Source of the DNA: Linnemannia schmuckeri
Lineage: Eukaryota; Mortierellomycota; Mortierellomycetes; Mortierellales; Mortierellaceae
Direction: 5' to 3'
NCBI GenBank assembly: GCA_029449235.1
Contig: JANATG010000017.1
Coordinates: forward strand, 326,001-390,000
Length of the DNA: 64,000 nt
Of the stretch, positions 37,405-47,748 are shown piece after piece (positions within the stretch are counted from its first letter, which is position 1; each line of letters starts with the position of its first letter). Position numbers and translations under genes: made by a program. Below the pieces are notes generated by a model. That model had not been told where the DNA came from and ran no database searches. It worked only from the letters and a program-made list of their open reading frames with translations.

Positions 37405-40400
37405 TTAGGCAAACTCACGAAGAATCTCCGGATAAACGACATTTGTTGTGCAGTCATATCGTGTATCGGCGTCCTGCCCCTCAATCAACACATGTACATT
37501 GTTCCTGTTTGTCACTCGAGATAGGGCGACATATAGTTGACCATGGGCGAACACTGGCTTCTTGAGATAGATGCCGACAGTGTCCAAAGTCTGACCTTGG
37601 GACTTGTTGATAGTCATTGCAAAAGCTGGCCGAACTGGAAACTGGAGTCGCTGGAACTTGAACGGCATATCGAGGTCAGAAGGACACATCGGAATGCGAG
37701 GAACCGATACTTGGGCGCCGGCATGTGTCCCTGTAATGATAGTGGCTTTCAAGATGTACCGAGTGAATGATGTACATATGAGGCGTGTACCATTGCAAAG
37801 GCCCTCTGGAGGCATGATATTTCGAAGTAGAATGATAGGACAGCCTACGGTCAATCTCAGGCGGTGAGGAGGGAGCGAAGAAGACTTGAGTCCATGCAGA
37901 AACTCGACAGGAAAGAGATTGTCACCTCTACCATCCTCGTCATCGAGCACGGAGTCCTGCGAGAGAAACTCCCTTGATTCTCCATCTATGGCTGACATGA
38001 TACGGTTGTTGACTTCATCGACATCGTCGTTTGTTGGACAGAGCACTGCACGCTTATTGAGATACTGCGCATTGCCAACATTGCGGTTGAGGTCTGGGTA
38101 GACCTTGGCAATGAGACTGTCTATGTCGGCATTGGCTGGCATCACCATCTGGGGTGGAAGTGTGATGGTGGTGGAGATTCCATGGTCTGGAGATGGGCCA
38201 GGAACTCTTCCATCTCCGACTTGAAGAAGCCAGTTGGCAAACTCGGTCTGTTCCTCGATATCGGGGGCATTGGCATTCCTGAGAAGACGCATGTTGGCGG
38301 AGAGGCGAAGGTGTTGGATGTGCGGCCAAAGTGAAGACCGTTTAAGGCAGGCTCCAACGGTTTCTTCTCTGCGTCCTTGCTTGATGACTGGAGGAATCTG
38401 TCTAAAGTCACCACCAAAGACCATGAGCTTTCCTCCAAAGGGACGGTGTTCGTTCTCAGGATCCACAGTCTTCATCAGGTCTTTGAGTGTGCGATCTACA
38501 GCCTCAAAAACATGTCGATGAGTCATAGGTGCTTCATCCCAGACAATGATCTTGGCCGGGATGAGGAGATGGGCAGTTGGTGACCTGTGATTGACCGAGC
38601 AAACACTATCCTCGTGCGTAGGGACAGGGATCTTGAAACGCGAATGGGCAGTTCTCCCGCCCTGTAGAAGCAATGCGGCGATTCCAGATCCAGCAACGGC
38701 AAGAGCGATATGGCGATATGACCGGACCATGGACAGGATAAGGGAATAGAGGAAGGTCTTCCCTGTACCTGCGGGACCATCGATGAAGTATGCCTCGGAA
38801 GAGCCCGTCTCATAGGAGTGCTTGATTCGGTCGTATGCACTCATCTGATCCGCATTAAGGGAGCGTTCCATCATGGCAAGCTCCTCCGCACTTGGCAAAG
38901 AGTAGTTCAACTCATCTGCAATAAATGCGTTCGCGTTAGGATCATGCTCCTCCAATATGACTGGCTTGGGCATGCCTTGGTAGTCATCGAGGGTCTTGTT
39001 GAGATGCCTCAAAAGAATTTGTAGGTGGATCAAAGCAGCGTTGGCACGCCTGTCTGCAAATTCTTCTCGCTGTGCGTCACTGGTAGCATCACGCTGCTTT
39101 GGATGGAGATCATCGGACAGTACATCGCGAAAGGTGTTCCACAGTCGAGCAGGATCCCCGGGGTTGCAAAAGGCAAGGATCTCTGCAAACGTAATGCGAA
39201 GCTGGTATCCCGTCTGACTGACAGCGGCATCCCGAAGAGAGGTCTCCCACTCTTGATCGTCTTTAAGAAGGCCAAGGGCATCGCAGGCATTCTTGAATGT
39301 GGGGTGAACGACGTTTTCGACTGTCCTCAAGTCCTCAAATGATTTGGGACTTTTTACTGAGATCAGCAACAGCCGTAAATAAAACAGCTCGCCGGCGGTA
39401 GCATGCACATAATAGAGGCGGCCGACTGTACACCCTCTCTCTGACCTTCCATCGCTTATCCCTCTTGAGGTAAACGTGTGTCCGTGGGAAATCGTGATAC
39501 AATGATGCGGGTTCGTTAGGATGGTCGCGGTTATAGTTGAAAAATGCAGTTAGCGAACTGCGCTCCAATGCGGCTCTCTCTAGGACATCGGCGATTGGTT
39601 CGTCCGGGCGAAAGGCGTGCATGAACTGGCCGGGAAGATGAATATGCAACCGGGTGACAGATGGATAGGCACTGTGCATGCGGAACCCATATATACGCCA
39701 AGCAGCCTCGGATGCAGAGACGTAGCGACCGTCGATGAAATCAATGATCTCGTCGATCTCTCGCGGGACATTACCGGCTTGGACTCTATCTTGGGCCGGT
39801 TGTTGAATCACGACTGTGGCTCGATCGTGGCCCTTGTAGATGTACTTGAACAGATACTTGATCGCAGAAGACGACGTGCAGCTCTCGATATTGATGTGCG
39901 CGCCGTACTTTGCCGCCAGATAGAGATTATGAGGAACAACCCAACAGTTGTCGAAAACCCCCCGACCATCGATCCTGATCGCCCTTCCATCGTTGCGACG
40001 CCGGTATTGAGGGTAGCCATTCGGACCGTTTGTAGTGTGTTCGAGGAAAGGCTTGGGATAGCCTTTTGAACATACACCGCCTTCCATGCAGAGTGATGCC
40101 ATATTGCCACTCCGCATGGGCCATGGAGCATAGTGTCCTTGACAGTCTCGTAGGCGGCCGGGTGAGTTTCAGGGTTAGGGATCTCAGCGGAGATATATTT
40201 GTCGTAATCGGAAGGATTTTCAGGCTTGTGATCAGGACTCACGTGGTGTCAAAGATGGCTTCAAGCTGCTCAAAGTTGATTCTTGCACTTGTCGTTTGCT
40301 TCCCTTTAAAGTACGGGCAGCGGTGGCTTGTCGACATTTGGTGATCGGTTCCACGACACTTGGTACACCTGCTGATGGAGGAAGAGGAGGAAGAGGAGGA

Positions 40401-40766
40401 AGAGGAGGAAGAGGAGGAAGAGGAGGAAAGAGTGGTGGTATCGGCTTGGGAGGTGATAGTGCGCTTGCGTTTGGAAGACAGAGTGGCAGGAGAGGAAGGA
40501 ATGTGCTTGCGCTTTGTAGAAAGAGAGGCAGAGGAGGAAGGAATGGCAGCGGTGGTCAAAGTGGCGGCATTGGATTTGCTGGCGGTAGTATGCCGGGTAG
40601 AGGGAGGAGAGAACGTGACCGACTTCAACTTGATCGGTCGCGACCTTGTTGAGTTATTCGCCTTGGTTTGTTTGTACCCAGCAAAGTTCGCAAGAGGATT
40701 GACATCGACATTGGTGGTGGAGGTGGTGGATCTAAGAGGGACACGGCGAGTGCGAGTGGGAGGCAT
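37405..40766 (-). pseudogene. Helitron-1 Rep/helicase with HUH region deleted
   Basis: The first exon (40766-~40240) starts MPPTRTRRVPLRS, has a poly-Ser run and a zinc-knuckle-like CTKCRGTDHQMSTSHRC, and ends at a GTGAGT donor. Directly after this donor the sequence continues with PDHKPENPSDYDKYISAEIP, which in Helitron-2 follows the catalytic HUH motif. The Helitron-like N domain and the HUH/Tyr nuclease are therefore deleted. Frame changes occur near 40110 and 39410. The 37405-39408 frame is an intact Pif1-like helicase (GPAGTGKTFLYSLIL Walker A, VWDEAPMTHRHVFE Walker B, INKSQGQTL). It is not functional as a rolling-circle transposase. Confidence 0.85.
40380..40430. repeat. GGA trinucleotide repeat
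   Basis: Encodes the poly-Ser tract of the Helitron-1 first exon on the minus strand. Confidence 0.9.
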
Positions 40767-41084
40767 ATTGGGGATAGATTGGATGTGGTCGAAGTGTGGC
40801 AGATGAAGGATTAATGTGAGAGAGTGGAGGGAGTGTGATATGAACGACTGGGAAAAGGATGGTGTGAGAATATATAGGAAGACTAACAACTACTACCCTT
40901 AATACTTAATATTGCATATGGAAAGAGAGCAAACAGACACTAAGATGCATCAGGGAAAAGAAAGAGTAGAGGAAATAGTAGGGAAAAGAAAGGCGAGAAA
41001 GAAAGATAGGAAACGCGTCCTATTTTTTTTATTTTTTTGATTTGATTGTTTGAAGTGGAAGCTCTCCATCATATTCATTATTCA

Positions 41085-41215
41085 TGAGCTATAATCACGT
41101 GTATTAAGGGGACGAAGAGTACATAAGGACTCTTCGTCCCTGAATTAAACAGACCCCTCTCTTTGTTTCGTTATCCTATTTTCCCCAATACTTGACCCCT
41201 GGTTATTATTTTCCA
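41085..41215 (+). repeat. Gypsy-2 5' LTR (131 bp)
   Basis: TG...CA termini; contains the internal palindrome GGGACGAAGAGTAC...GACTCTTCGTCCC, a strong hairpin around 41118-41147. Confidence 0.93.
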
Positions 41216-42054
41216 TTTTTCTTAACGAATTCACAACAGAGATTCTGTTGCCCCCTCCAATCCATCACAAACACCTACTCACTTGCTTCAAAAAAAAAAA
41301 AAAAAAAAAAAAAGGAACATAGTAAGTAATACACAAGTGAGTATACACTCAACACCCATCACCGTATGAAAGGTCAGCTATTGCAACTGACAGAGCACCG
41401 TCTCATCACTGGCACCACTCCAGTCTGAAAACACTGGCATCACAACTGCTTTCATGTAAAAGCACGACCTCGCATCAATTATGATGTTTGAGCAGAGACA
41501 AATCCTCAACACAGGTAAGATCTCCACAGACGATTAGTGTCACATGATGTTGTTAATAAAGAACGATGTCATCGTTTGTTGTGTTATCTCATTTCAAGGG
41601 ATTGCGTGATTTATGCATGAACTAAAAGACAGATGAACAACATGTAGCAATGCATGTGGTTTTTGCAAGAACCTTGCAGGAGTAGATCAAAAGGAAGAAA
41701 CTTCGGAAGAGTGAAGAAAATATTTTTTTTCTCTTTTTCTTTCATTACGCCTTTTACCGTTTCCTAACTACCCCATTCTTGCCGACGCAATGCAAGTCCA
41801 CAACAGAAAACAAAAAAGAATGATGTATGAGTGCAGGGCAGGAAAACTTTTCCTTCTCCCCTTTCTTTGCCAGGCTCACCATTTCTGCATGAGTGTCCTG
41901 ACCAATCATCTTGCACCACATCTCAATTTCCTTGAACCAATTGGCATTCAAGAAAAGAAAAGGAAGAGACATATATGAATGAGAAAAGGAGAGGATGATG
42001 AGAGAAACAACTCTTTCTTCACAACCCACACTACAACTCCTCTCCACTCTCATC

Positions 42055-42675
42055 ATGAGCACCAACAACAAAGATTCCTCTCCTTCATCCTCGAGCCCTG
42101 ATTCCTCTAAGGGTAAGAAGCCTCTCCATGACATTACCAACACTGTTTTGTCTCCATCTTCCCCCAGAAGTTCGGCTTCTCCTACTGTCGCCGGGTCATC
42201 CCGACCCTCTGCTCCACTCTCTCTTCCTCTACCCTTGGCCAGGCAGGTTCGCCCGCCAGCTCCCGCTGAGCCTTTCAACATCGATACTTATCGATCTGAA
42301 GTAATGCAGGAGTGGCGTAGAGAGGTAGCAGCCCTAAAAGACTTGGAACCTCGGCTCTCTGAACCGCACTTGGATCCCCAATTGCGTGTTGATTACACTC
42401 GGTACTATGAGCAAGTGCTTGAACGCGAGCGCGGTTTTTTTGCTGAGCTGCGTCGACTGACCGTGCCTGCTCCTGGCCCACCTCTGCATGCGGACCCCAA
42501 TCTGGTAGCAATCAATTCGTCCTACAGTGCCACGTTGGCAGCCCACAAGAACGCTTGGGAAACGTATAACACGTCTCATCAAGCTGCTTGGCTCTCTCAT
42601 CAGGAGACACTGCGCGCAAGTGCTGCTGCCTACCGCGAGGCCGTCACAAAATGGGAATTGACACTGAAGAAGTAA
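42055..42675 (+). CDS. Gypsy-2 gag-like ORF
   Basis: 206 residues from MSTNNKDSSPSSSSPDSS (a further Met lies 20 codons upstream). The N-terminus is Ser/Pro-rich and disordered. The rest is helical (EVMQEWRREVAALKDLEPRL, YYEQVLERERGFFAELRRL). No zinc knuckle or known capsid motif is visible; the position between 5' LTR and pol suggests the gag role. A-tracts (42714-42736, 43249-43280) separate it from pol. Confidence 0.55.
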   Translation: MSTNNKDSSPSSSSPDSSKGKKPLHDITNTVLSPSSPRSSASPTVAGSSRPSAPLSLPLPLARQVRPPAPAEPFNIDTYRSEVMQEWRREVAALKDLEPRLSEPHLDPQLRVDYTRYYEQVLERERGFFAELRRLTVPAPGPPLHADPNLVAINSSYSATLAAHKNAWETYNTSHQAAWLSHQETLRASAAAYREAVTKWELTLKK

Positions 42676-43244
42676 CAGACCAAATTACGTACAACTGTAC
42701 AGCATATTGCAATAAAAAAAAAAAAAAAAAAAAAAAACAATTGCTTTTTGTATCATATTGTCTATTACCATTGTGTGAAGTGTACATGGGTTGTGAGCGA
42801 AAGAATCATGACAAACACTGCTTTTGGTGTGTAAACAAATAATGAAATACTGACTGATGTATCTGAAGAAATACATTGCAATCCATGATGAACAATGAGT
42901 GTACATTTGCACCAGTTTGTTTACAGTACCCATTCTAGCGTACGACAGGACATCTGTTCCCTTCCGCTGCTTTGCTCCCAGCCCAAGAGGAAGGAGAGAA
43001 CAGCAATGGCATTAGGTGTTTGTCACAACAACACGATCACTATTTTCTAGATCTTGTATAGGAGTCTTTAAAGCAAAATCATTACCCGTATTCTTTCTAC
43101 GTAAAATGTTGAACTTGCAACATATATTCCTACATTTGGAACAAGTATATCATAATACAATACTGAGTTACAATGTACTCCTGAATGCAGCACCCTACTC
43201 TACCGCCATAAAAAGAATTGCTTAAAACAATGAGGGCACTCCTC

Positions 43245-43282
<38 letters not shown>

Positions 43283-43370
43283 GTTGACAACAAGATCCAC
43301 TTCTTAAAAGAAAAAACCATCACTGCGTCCAACTGAGACCCCTGAAGAACTTACTTCTGACTTCAAACGC

Positions 43371-46300
43371 ATGAAAGGAAGATTCCTAGATGCGATCAGT
43401 AAAGTACTTCGTGACAATGAAAATATCTCAAAGACGAGTCACTGCCCCGTTCCTGAGATGATGGTGTATTTGCCTGTTCCAAAAGGTACCATTGTGTATC
43501 GACGACCACGACAATTTGCTCACTCTCAGAGACCTATTCTGGATGAGACAGTCGCACGCTGGTTAGAAGATGATGTGATTGAGCTTGCACCAGCAGGCAA
43601 CCCACATAACAACACACTCACCTTAGCAGCAAAAAAAGATTTGGATGGAAAGAAATCATTGTGGCGCGTGTGTCTTGATCCTCGTGCTCTCAATGTGCAT
43701 CTACCTGAGGATAATTTCCCTCTTCCACTCATTTCTGACATAATGCAAAAAGTAGCTGGTCATTCCATTTACAGCACCATTGATCTCACACAAGCGTATC
43801 ATCGTCTGCCTATTCATAAAGAAGACAGGCACCTCACTGCTTTTATGCATGAGGGAAAACAATACATGTTCAAAAAGGCTCCCTTTGGTTTAAAGCCACT
43901 CTCGAGCTTATTCCAAAGAGGTATGTCTCGCATTCTTGGCGATTTACCCTTTGTTCTCAACTTTATTGATGACATTGTTATCTTTTCAAAAAGCAGAGAA
44001 GAGCATGCAGCTCATGTTAAATGTGTGATCGAAAGACTTAACGAGGCTAAATTGATCATCAACAAGAACAAGTGCAACTTTTTCAGCACACAGATCTCTC
44101 TGCTGGGATTCATAGTTGATCTCTTTGGAAAGAAAGTCGACCCTACTAAGTTGGCTAACATTCACGAATGGGCACCCCCTACCACTGCCAAACAAGTGCA
44201 GTCATATTTGGGCATGCTCAATTTCTTTCGTGAATACATTCCTCTCTACAGTACTATTGCTGCACCACTTGATGCGCTTCGTCATAGAGAAGGAACTTTT
44301 AAATTATCAAAAGATGAGATGGATTCTTTCAATGGACTCAAGGAACTGCTTGTACGAGCTCCCGTGTTATCTTTCCCAGACTTCAGTCGGCCGTTCTACG
44401 TTGCCACGGACGCGTCCAACGTTGGAATTGGTGCAGTACTGTATCAGTTGCCGGAAGGTGTACCCGAACCGAAGGATATGCAGTCCGTTCCCTCGAACGT
44501 CAACTACATATCTTTCATGGCTCGCACTCTGCAGGACCGAGAGAGAAAATATTCCGCTACTAAGAAGGAGTTATTAGCGATTGTTTTCGCATTGAAAAAA
44601 TTTCATCAGTATCTTTGGGGTTACCATTTTACCTTGTTCACCGATCATCGGGCTCTTACTTTTCTTCACTCACAACAAGATTTGAACCCAATGATGACAA
44701 CTTGGTTTGATACCATCACGGCTTACTCGTTCAACATTGTTTACCGTCCTGGAGTACTCAATGTGTTACCTGATGCGTTATCTCGTCAGTTCCCTCAGAA
44801 GTTGTGGACTGACAGACCTAAGTTGAAAACACCAATGAAAGTGTACGGCTATATTCATATGCTCAAAGACAAATCGATTCCTCGAATCACCGTCGCAGCA
44901 AAAGACCGCCACTCTCTCATGGCTGAGGTTCATTCCCTCGGTCATATTGGTGCGAACAAAATGGTTGACAAAATTCACGCCCAAGATAAGACGTGGCCAT
45001 TCATGGTCGAAGATTGTCTTGAGCACGTTAAACAATGCCCTGAGTGTCAACGCATTAATATCACTCGCAAAGGGTATCATCCCCTTAAGGCTATTCATGC
45101 ACACTTATCAGGCGAGCATATGACTGTAGATCTCGCTGGTGAATTCCATTTGTCCTCGAAGAACAATAAATATCTTCTCGTCCTGACAGACGTATGCACT
45201 CGCTTCGTTATTTTGAGAGCTATACCTGATAAAACAGCCGCCACTGTTGCGACGACGCTGTTTGACATTTTTACTCTGATCGGATTCCCCGGAGTCCTTC
45301 AGTCAGACAACGGAAAAGAATTTTCCAATCAGGTCACAAAAATAATGACAGAGCTATTGGGTATCCATCACCGTCTTGTCACACCCTACCATCCGAGAGG
45401 CAATGGATTAGTCGAGAACCGGGTTAAAGCGGTCAAAGAAATTCTTCGAAAAGAGACCAAAGGCAAAAACCACGAGTGGGATCGTCATGTTCCCATGGCT
45501 CAATTCGCCCTCAATGCAAATAGTGCGAGTTTGCATGGTTCCACGCCATACTCTCTTTTCTTCGCACGCAAAGCAAACGGACACTACAACAATACTGACC
45601 TCCTGAACCAGGTCATGTCCCATGAAGACTTGCTGAAGAGACTCGAATTTATGACTACGATCGTGTTCCCCGCTATTGAAGCGAAGGCGAAATCTAATCA
45701 GCGGAAAATGATTGAGAGATTCAATAAAACGATACTGCACAGCGAATTTCCTGATGGTTCCACCGTGATGGCGGTTGATCCTATCAAAGGTGACTCCCTC
45801 TCTCCGAGATATGAAGGATCGTTTACTGTTGTTAGAAAAAACAAGGGCGGTGCATACATCCTCAAAGATGGCACTGGCTCTATGCTTGGTCGTAATTACG
45901 CGCCCTCGCAGCTCAAACTTGTATATGAAGACCCAGACTCTTTCCTTACGTACGAAGTCGAGAAAGTTCTTGACGCTCGTCGTACAAAGGAAGGGACATG
46001 GGAGTACTTTGTCAAGTGGAAAAGTTATTCTGACAACGACAACACCTGGGAACCAGAGGACAATTTTGTTGAGAGGAAATGCATTACGGACTATTGGGCC
46101 GATCACCCACCCCGTAATGAGGATCCTCGCCCGCACTCTCGTCATGATTCGCAAACAGATCAGCCAACGCTCACCACCGACGAGCAAATGAGCGAACCTC
46201 AAAGTAGCAAGCGCTCAAATAGAAAGAAGAACAAGTTCACACCCAAAAAAGGTAAACACAACCTTAATCGCAATAAGCTCACTCAGTCCAGTCAATCGAA

Positions 46301-46379
46301 AATCGTTCTCGGATCGGGAAGGAATGAAGACAATCATATCCTCCGATTGACGCATAAAACGCATCGATGTTTTGTTTGA
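43371..46379 (+). CDS. pol: Gypsy-2 pol: RT, RNase H, integrase, chromodomain
   Basis: 1002 residues from the first Met, MKGRFLDAISKVLRD; the frame is open for at least ~18 codons upstream, so the true start may be earlier. RT: LAAKKDLDGKKSLWRVCLDP, YSTIDLTQAYHRLPI, LNFIDDIVIFSK (FIDD instead of YxDD). RNase H: FYVATDASNVGIGAVLYQLP. Integrase: HSLGHIGANKMVDKIH...CPEC, MTVDLAGEF, LQSDNGKEFSNQ, YHPRGNGLVENRVKAVKE. Chromodomain: YEVEKVLDAR...YFVKWKSYSDNDNTWEPED, followed by a ~75-residue basic tail. No protease is seen in this frame. Intact. Confidence 0.93.
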   Translation: MKGRFLDAISKVLRDNENISKTSHCPVPEMMVYLPVPKGTIVYRRPRQFAHSQRPILDETVARWLEDDVIELAPAGNPHNNTLTLAAKKDLDGKKSLWRVCLDPRALNVHLPEDNFPLPLISDIMQKVAGHSIYSTIDLTQAYHRLPIHKEDRHLTAFMHEGKQYMFKKAPFGLKPLSSLFQRGMSRILGDLPFVLNFIDDIVIFSKSREEHAAHVKCVIERLNEAKLIINKNKCNFFSTQISLLGFIVDLFGKKVDPTKLANIHEWAPPTTAKQVQSYLGMLNFFREYIPLYSTIAAPLDALRHREGTFKLSKDEMDSFNGLKELLVRAPVLSFPDFSRPFYVATDASNVGIGAVLYQLPEGVPEPKDMQSVPSNVNYISFMARTLQDRERKYSATKKELLAIVFALKKFHQYLWGYHFTLFTDHRALTFLHSQQDLNPMMTTWFDTITAYSFNIVYRPGVLNVLPDALSRQFPQKLWTDRPKLKTPMKVYGYIHMLKDKSIPRITVAAKDRHSLMAEVHSLGHIGANKMVDKIHAQDKTWPFMVEDCLEHVKQCPECQRINITRKGYHPLKAIHAHLSGEHMTVDLAGEFHLSSKNNKYLLVLTDVCTRFVILRAIPDKTAATVATTLFDIFTLIGFPGVLQSDNGKEFSNQVTKIMTELLGIHHRLVTPYHPRGNGLVENRVKAVKEILRKETKGKNHEWDRHVPMAQFALNANSASLHGSTPYSLFFARKANGHYNNTDLLNQVMSHEDLLKRLEFMTTIVFPAIEAKAKSNQRKMIERFNKTILHSEFPDGSTVMAVDPIKGDSLSPRYEGSFTVVRKNKGGAYILKDGTGSMLGRNYAPSQLKLVYEDPDSFLTYEVEKVLDARRTKEGTWEYFVKWKSYSDNDNTWEPEDNFVERKCITDYWADHPPRNEDPRPHSRHDSQTDQPTLTTDEQMSEPQSSKRSNRKKNKFTPKKGKHNLNRNKLTQSSQSKIVLGSGRNEDNHILRLTHKTHRCFV

Positions 46380-46405
46380 ACAGAAATCGCACTGACGATT
46401 TGTTC

Positions 46406-46694
46406 GAGGTTTTTTTTAATGGTGCCACAACCTTTTTCCTCATAATAATAATACATAATCAAGAGGTTTTCTCGCTTTCCTCTTACAATCTATTCTTCAC
46501 CCTGAGGTTTTTATTTTTTCCTCATATCTTATCAACATATCTACCGAGGTTTTTGTTTTTTATCCTCACACACACATTTATATATACGTGGCAATTGTCT
46601 TTTACACACCCGCTCTCCAGGGCCATGCCCTCTAAGGTTTTTCTATTTTTTCCTTACACCCTTTCTTCCATACGAGGTTTTCTTATTTTTCCTC
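46406..46694 (+). repeat. Array of six T-loop hairpins in the Gypsy-2 3' region
   Basis: Units: GAGG/CCTC (46406-46441), AAGAGG/CCTCTT (46461-46484), TGAGG/CCTCA (46503-46524), GAGG/CCTC (46546-46567), TAAGG/CCTTA (46633-46656) and GAGG/CCTC (46674-46694). Loops are almost pure T, usually with one A, C or G in the middle. The third unit is identical over its whole length to the first unit of Gypsy-3. Confidence 0.75.
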
Positions 46695-46838
46695 AAACAT
46701 ACAAACGACAGCTTTTTGTTTAGTCATAGTACTCTACCCGCAGTCAGTAACAAGCATACACACTTACTAGCATAGGATACACTACTTCTAGCTCTAGCTT
46801 TAGACGCGGCTTACAGCCTCTCCTCCAGTGGAGGGTTA

Positions 46839-46969
46839 TGAGCTATAATCACGTGTATTAAGGGGAAGAAGAGTACATAAGGACTCTTCGTCCCTGAATT
46901 AAACAAACCCCTCTCTTTGTTTCGTTATCCTATTTTCCCCAATACTTGACCCCTGGTTATTATTTTCCA
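46839..46969 (+). repeat. Gypsy-2 3' LTR (131 bp)
   Basis: Direct repeat of the 5' LTR with a few base changes (for example GGGGAAGAAG where the 5' copy has GGGGACGAAG). Confidence 0.93.
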
Positions 46970-46985
46970 ATTCATATGAACAACG

Positions 46986-47087
46986 AAACCATTAGTTGAA
47001 AACCATTAGTAGAAAACCTTTAGTAGAAAGCCATTAATTGAAAACCAATAGTAGAAAACCATTAGTTCAAAACCATTAGTTGAGCCT
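46986..47087. repeat. Degenerate tandem repeat, ~15-17-bp unit
   Basis: Units of AAACCATTAGT(T/A)GA repeat about seven times just right of the Gypsy-2 target duplication. It is followed to 47441 by sequence without a recognisable gene. Confidence 0.8.
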
Positions 47088-47661
47088 ACTACAACTTTTG
47101 GCTGCAAAATAACGGACAGGTAGAGGTAGGTTTGTTTATAGGAACGTCAAAGTTTAAAACCGAAAAAGGAAAAGGAAAAAAAAAAACGGAGAGGTAGTTA
47201 ATGTTTCACGGGGGAGGGCTCGCGGCAGAATTATAGGAACGTTGTCAGTTCCACAATCGGTTCTACAAAACTGGACTCTATGCGATGCAGATGCTATCCG
47301 TTAGTCCAGTGTCTATACAGTAAAGGAGACAAAGAACAACGAACAGCTTCTACCCCACATAAATACTACTCTAGAAGAACGATCGGCTACACTACCATGA
47401 CGTCATCATTCTGGAGGGTGCCACCAAATTTGTAACATTAACTAGCTTGTGCCCGCGGCGTCCGCTCGCGGAGGGAGTGTTTGTTTGCCCAACAGAGTTA
47501 CTTGGATAGCTTGGGGGAGGACTCTGTGATGACTTGTACTTGGGGCGTTCACTCGTGGAGACGGCAGAGAAAGACAAAGAGGAAGCATTTTGCACTGATC
47601 ACTGAATTAATTTCTGTGCCGGGTATATCTGATTCGCGGTCTTTAAAGGGGAAATAATCTC

Positions 47662-47748
47662 AAAAACGCCTAAAGAAAAACACCTAAAGAAAAACACCTA
47701 AAGGAAAAACACCTAAAGGAAAAACACCTAAAGGAAACGCCTAAAAGC
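47662..47748. repeat. Tandem repeat of AAAACACCTAAAGGAA
   Basis: About five ~16-bp units inside the Helitron-2 3' non-coding end. Confidence 0.85.

Larger units (their letters stand above)
37140..40900 (-). mobile_element. Helitron-1, internally deleted
   Basis: The minus-strand 3' end is a perfect hairpin (CCCGCG/CGCGGG, loop 8, at 37151-37170) followed by CTAG (37143-37140) and then T, exactly the Helitron pattern. Upstream lie the helicase and the rear half of the Rep protein. The 5' end (TC...) was not located; the right limit is set just beyond the first exon. Confidence 0.85.
41085..46969 (+). mobile_element. Complete Gypsy element (Gypsy-2)
   Basis: Two 131-bp LTRs (41085-41215, 46839-46969; TGAGCTATAATCACG... 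to ...TATTTTCCA) with only a few differences, flanked by ATTCA on both sides (41080-41084, 46970-46974). The sequence after the 5' LTR (TTTTTCTTAACG) is not a normal tRNA primer site beginning TGG, so priming may differ. A purine run GTGGAGGG precedes the 3' LTR. It holds a gag-like ORF, several A tracts, and pol. It has its own pol family, distinct from Gypsy-1 and closer to Gypsy-3. Confidence 0.95.
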
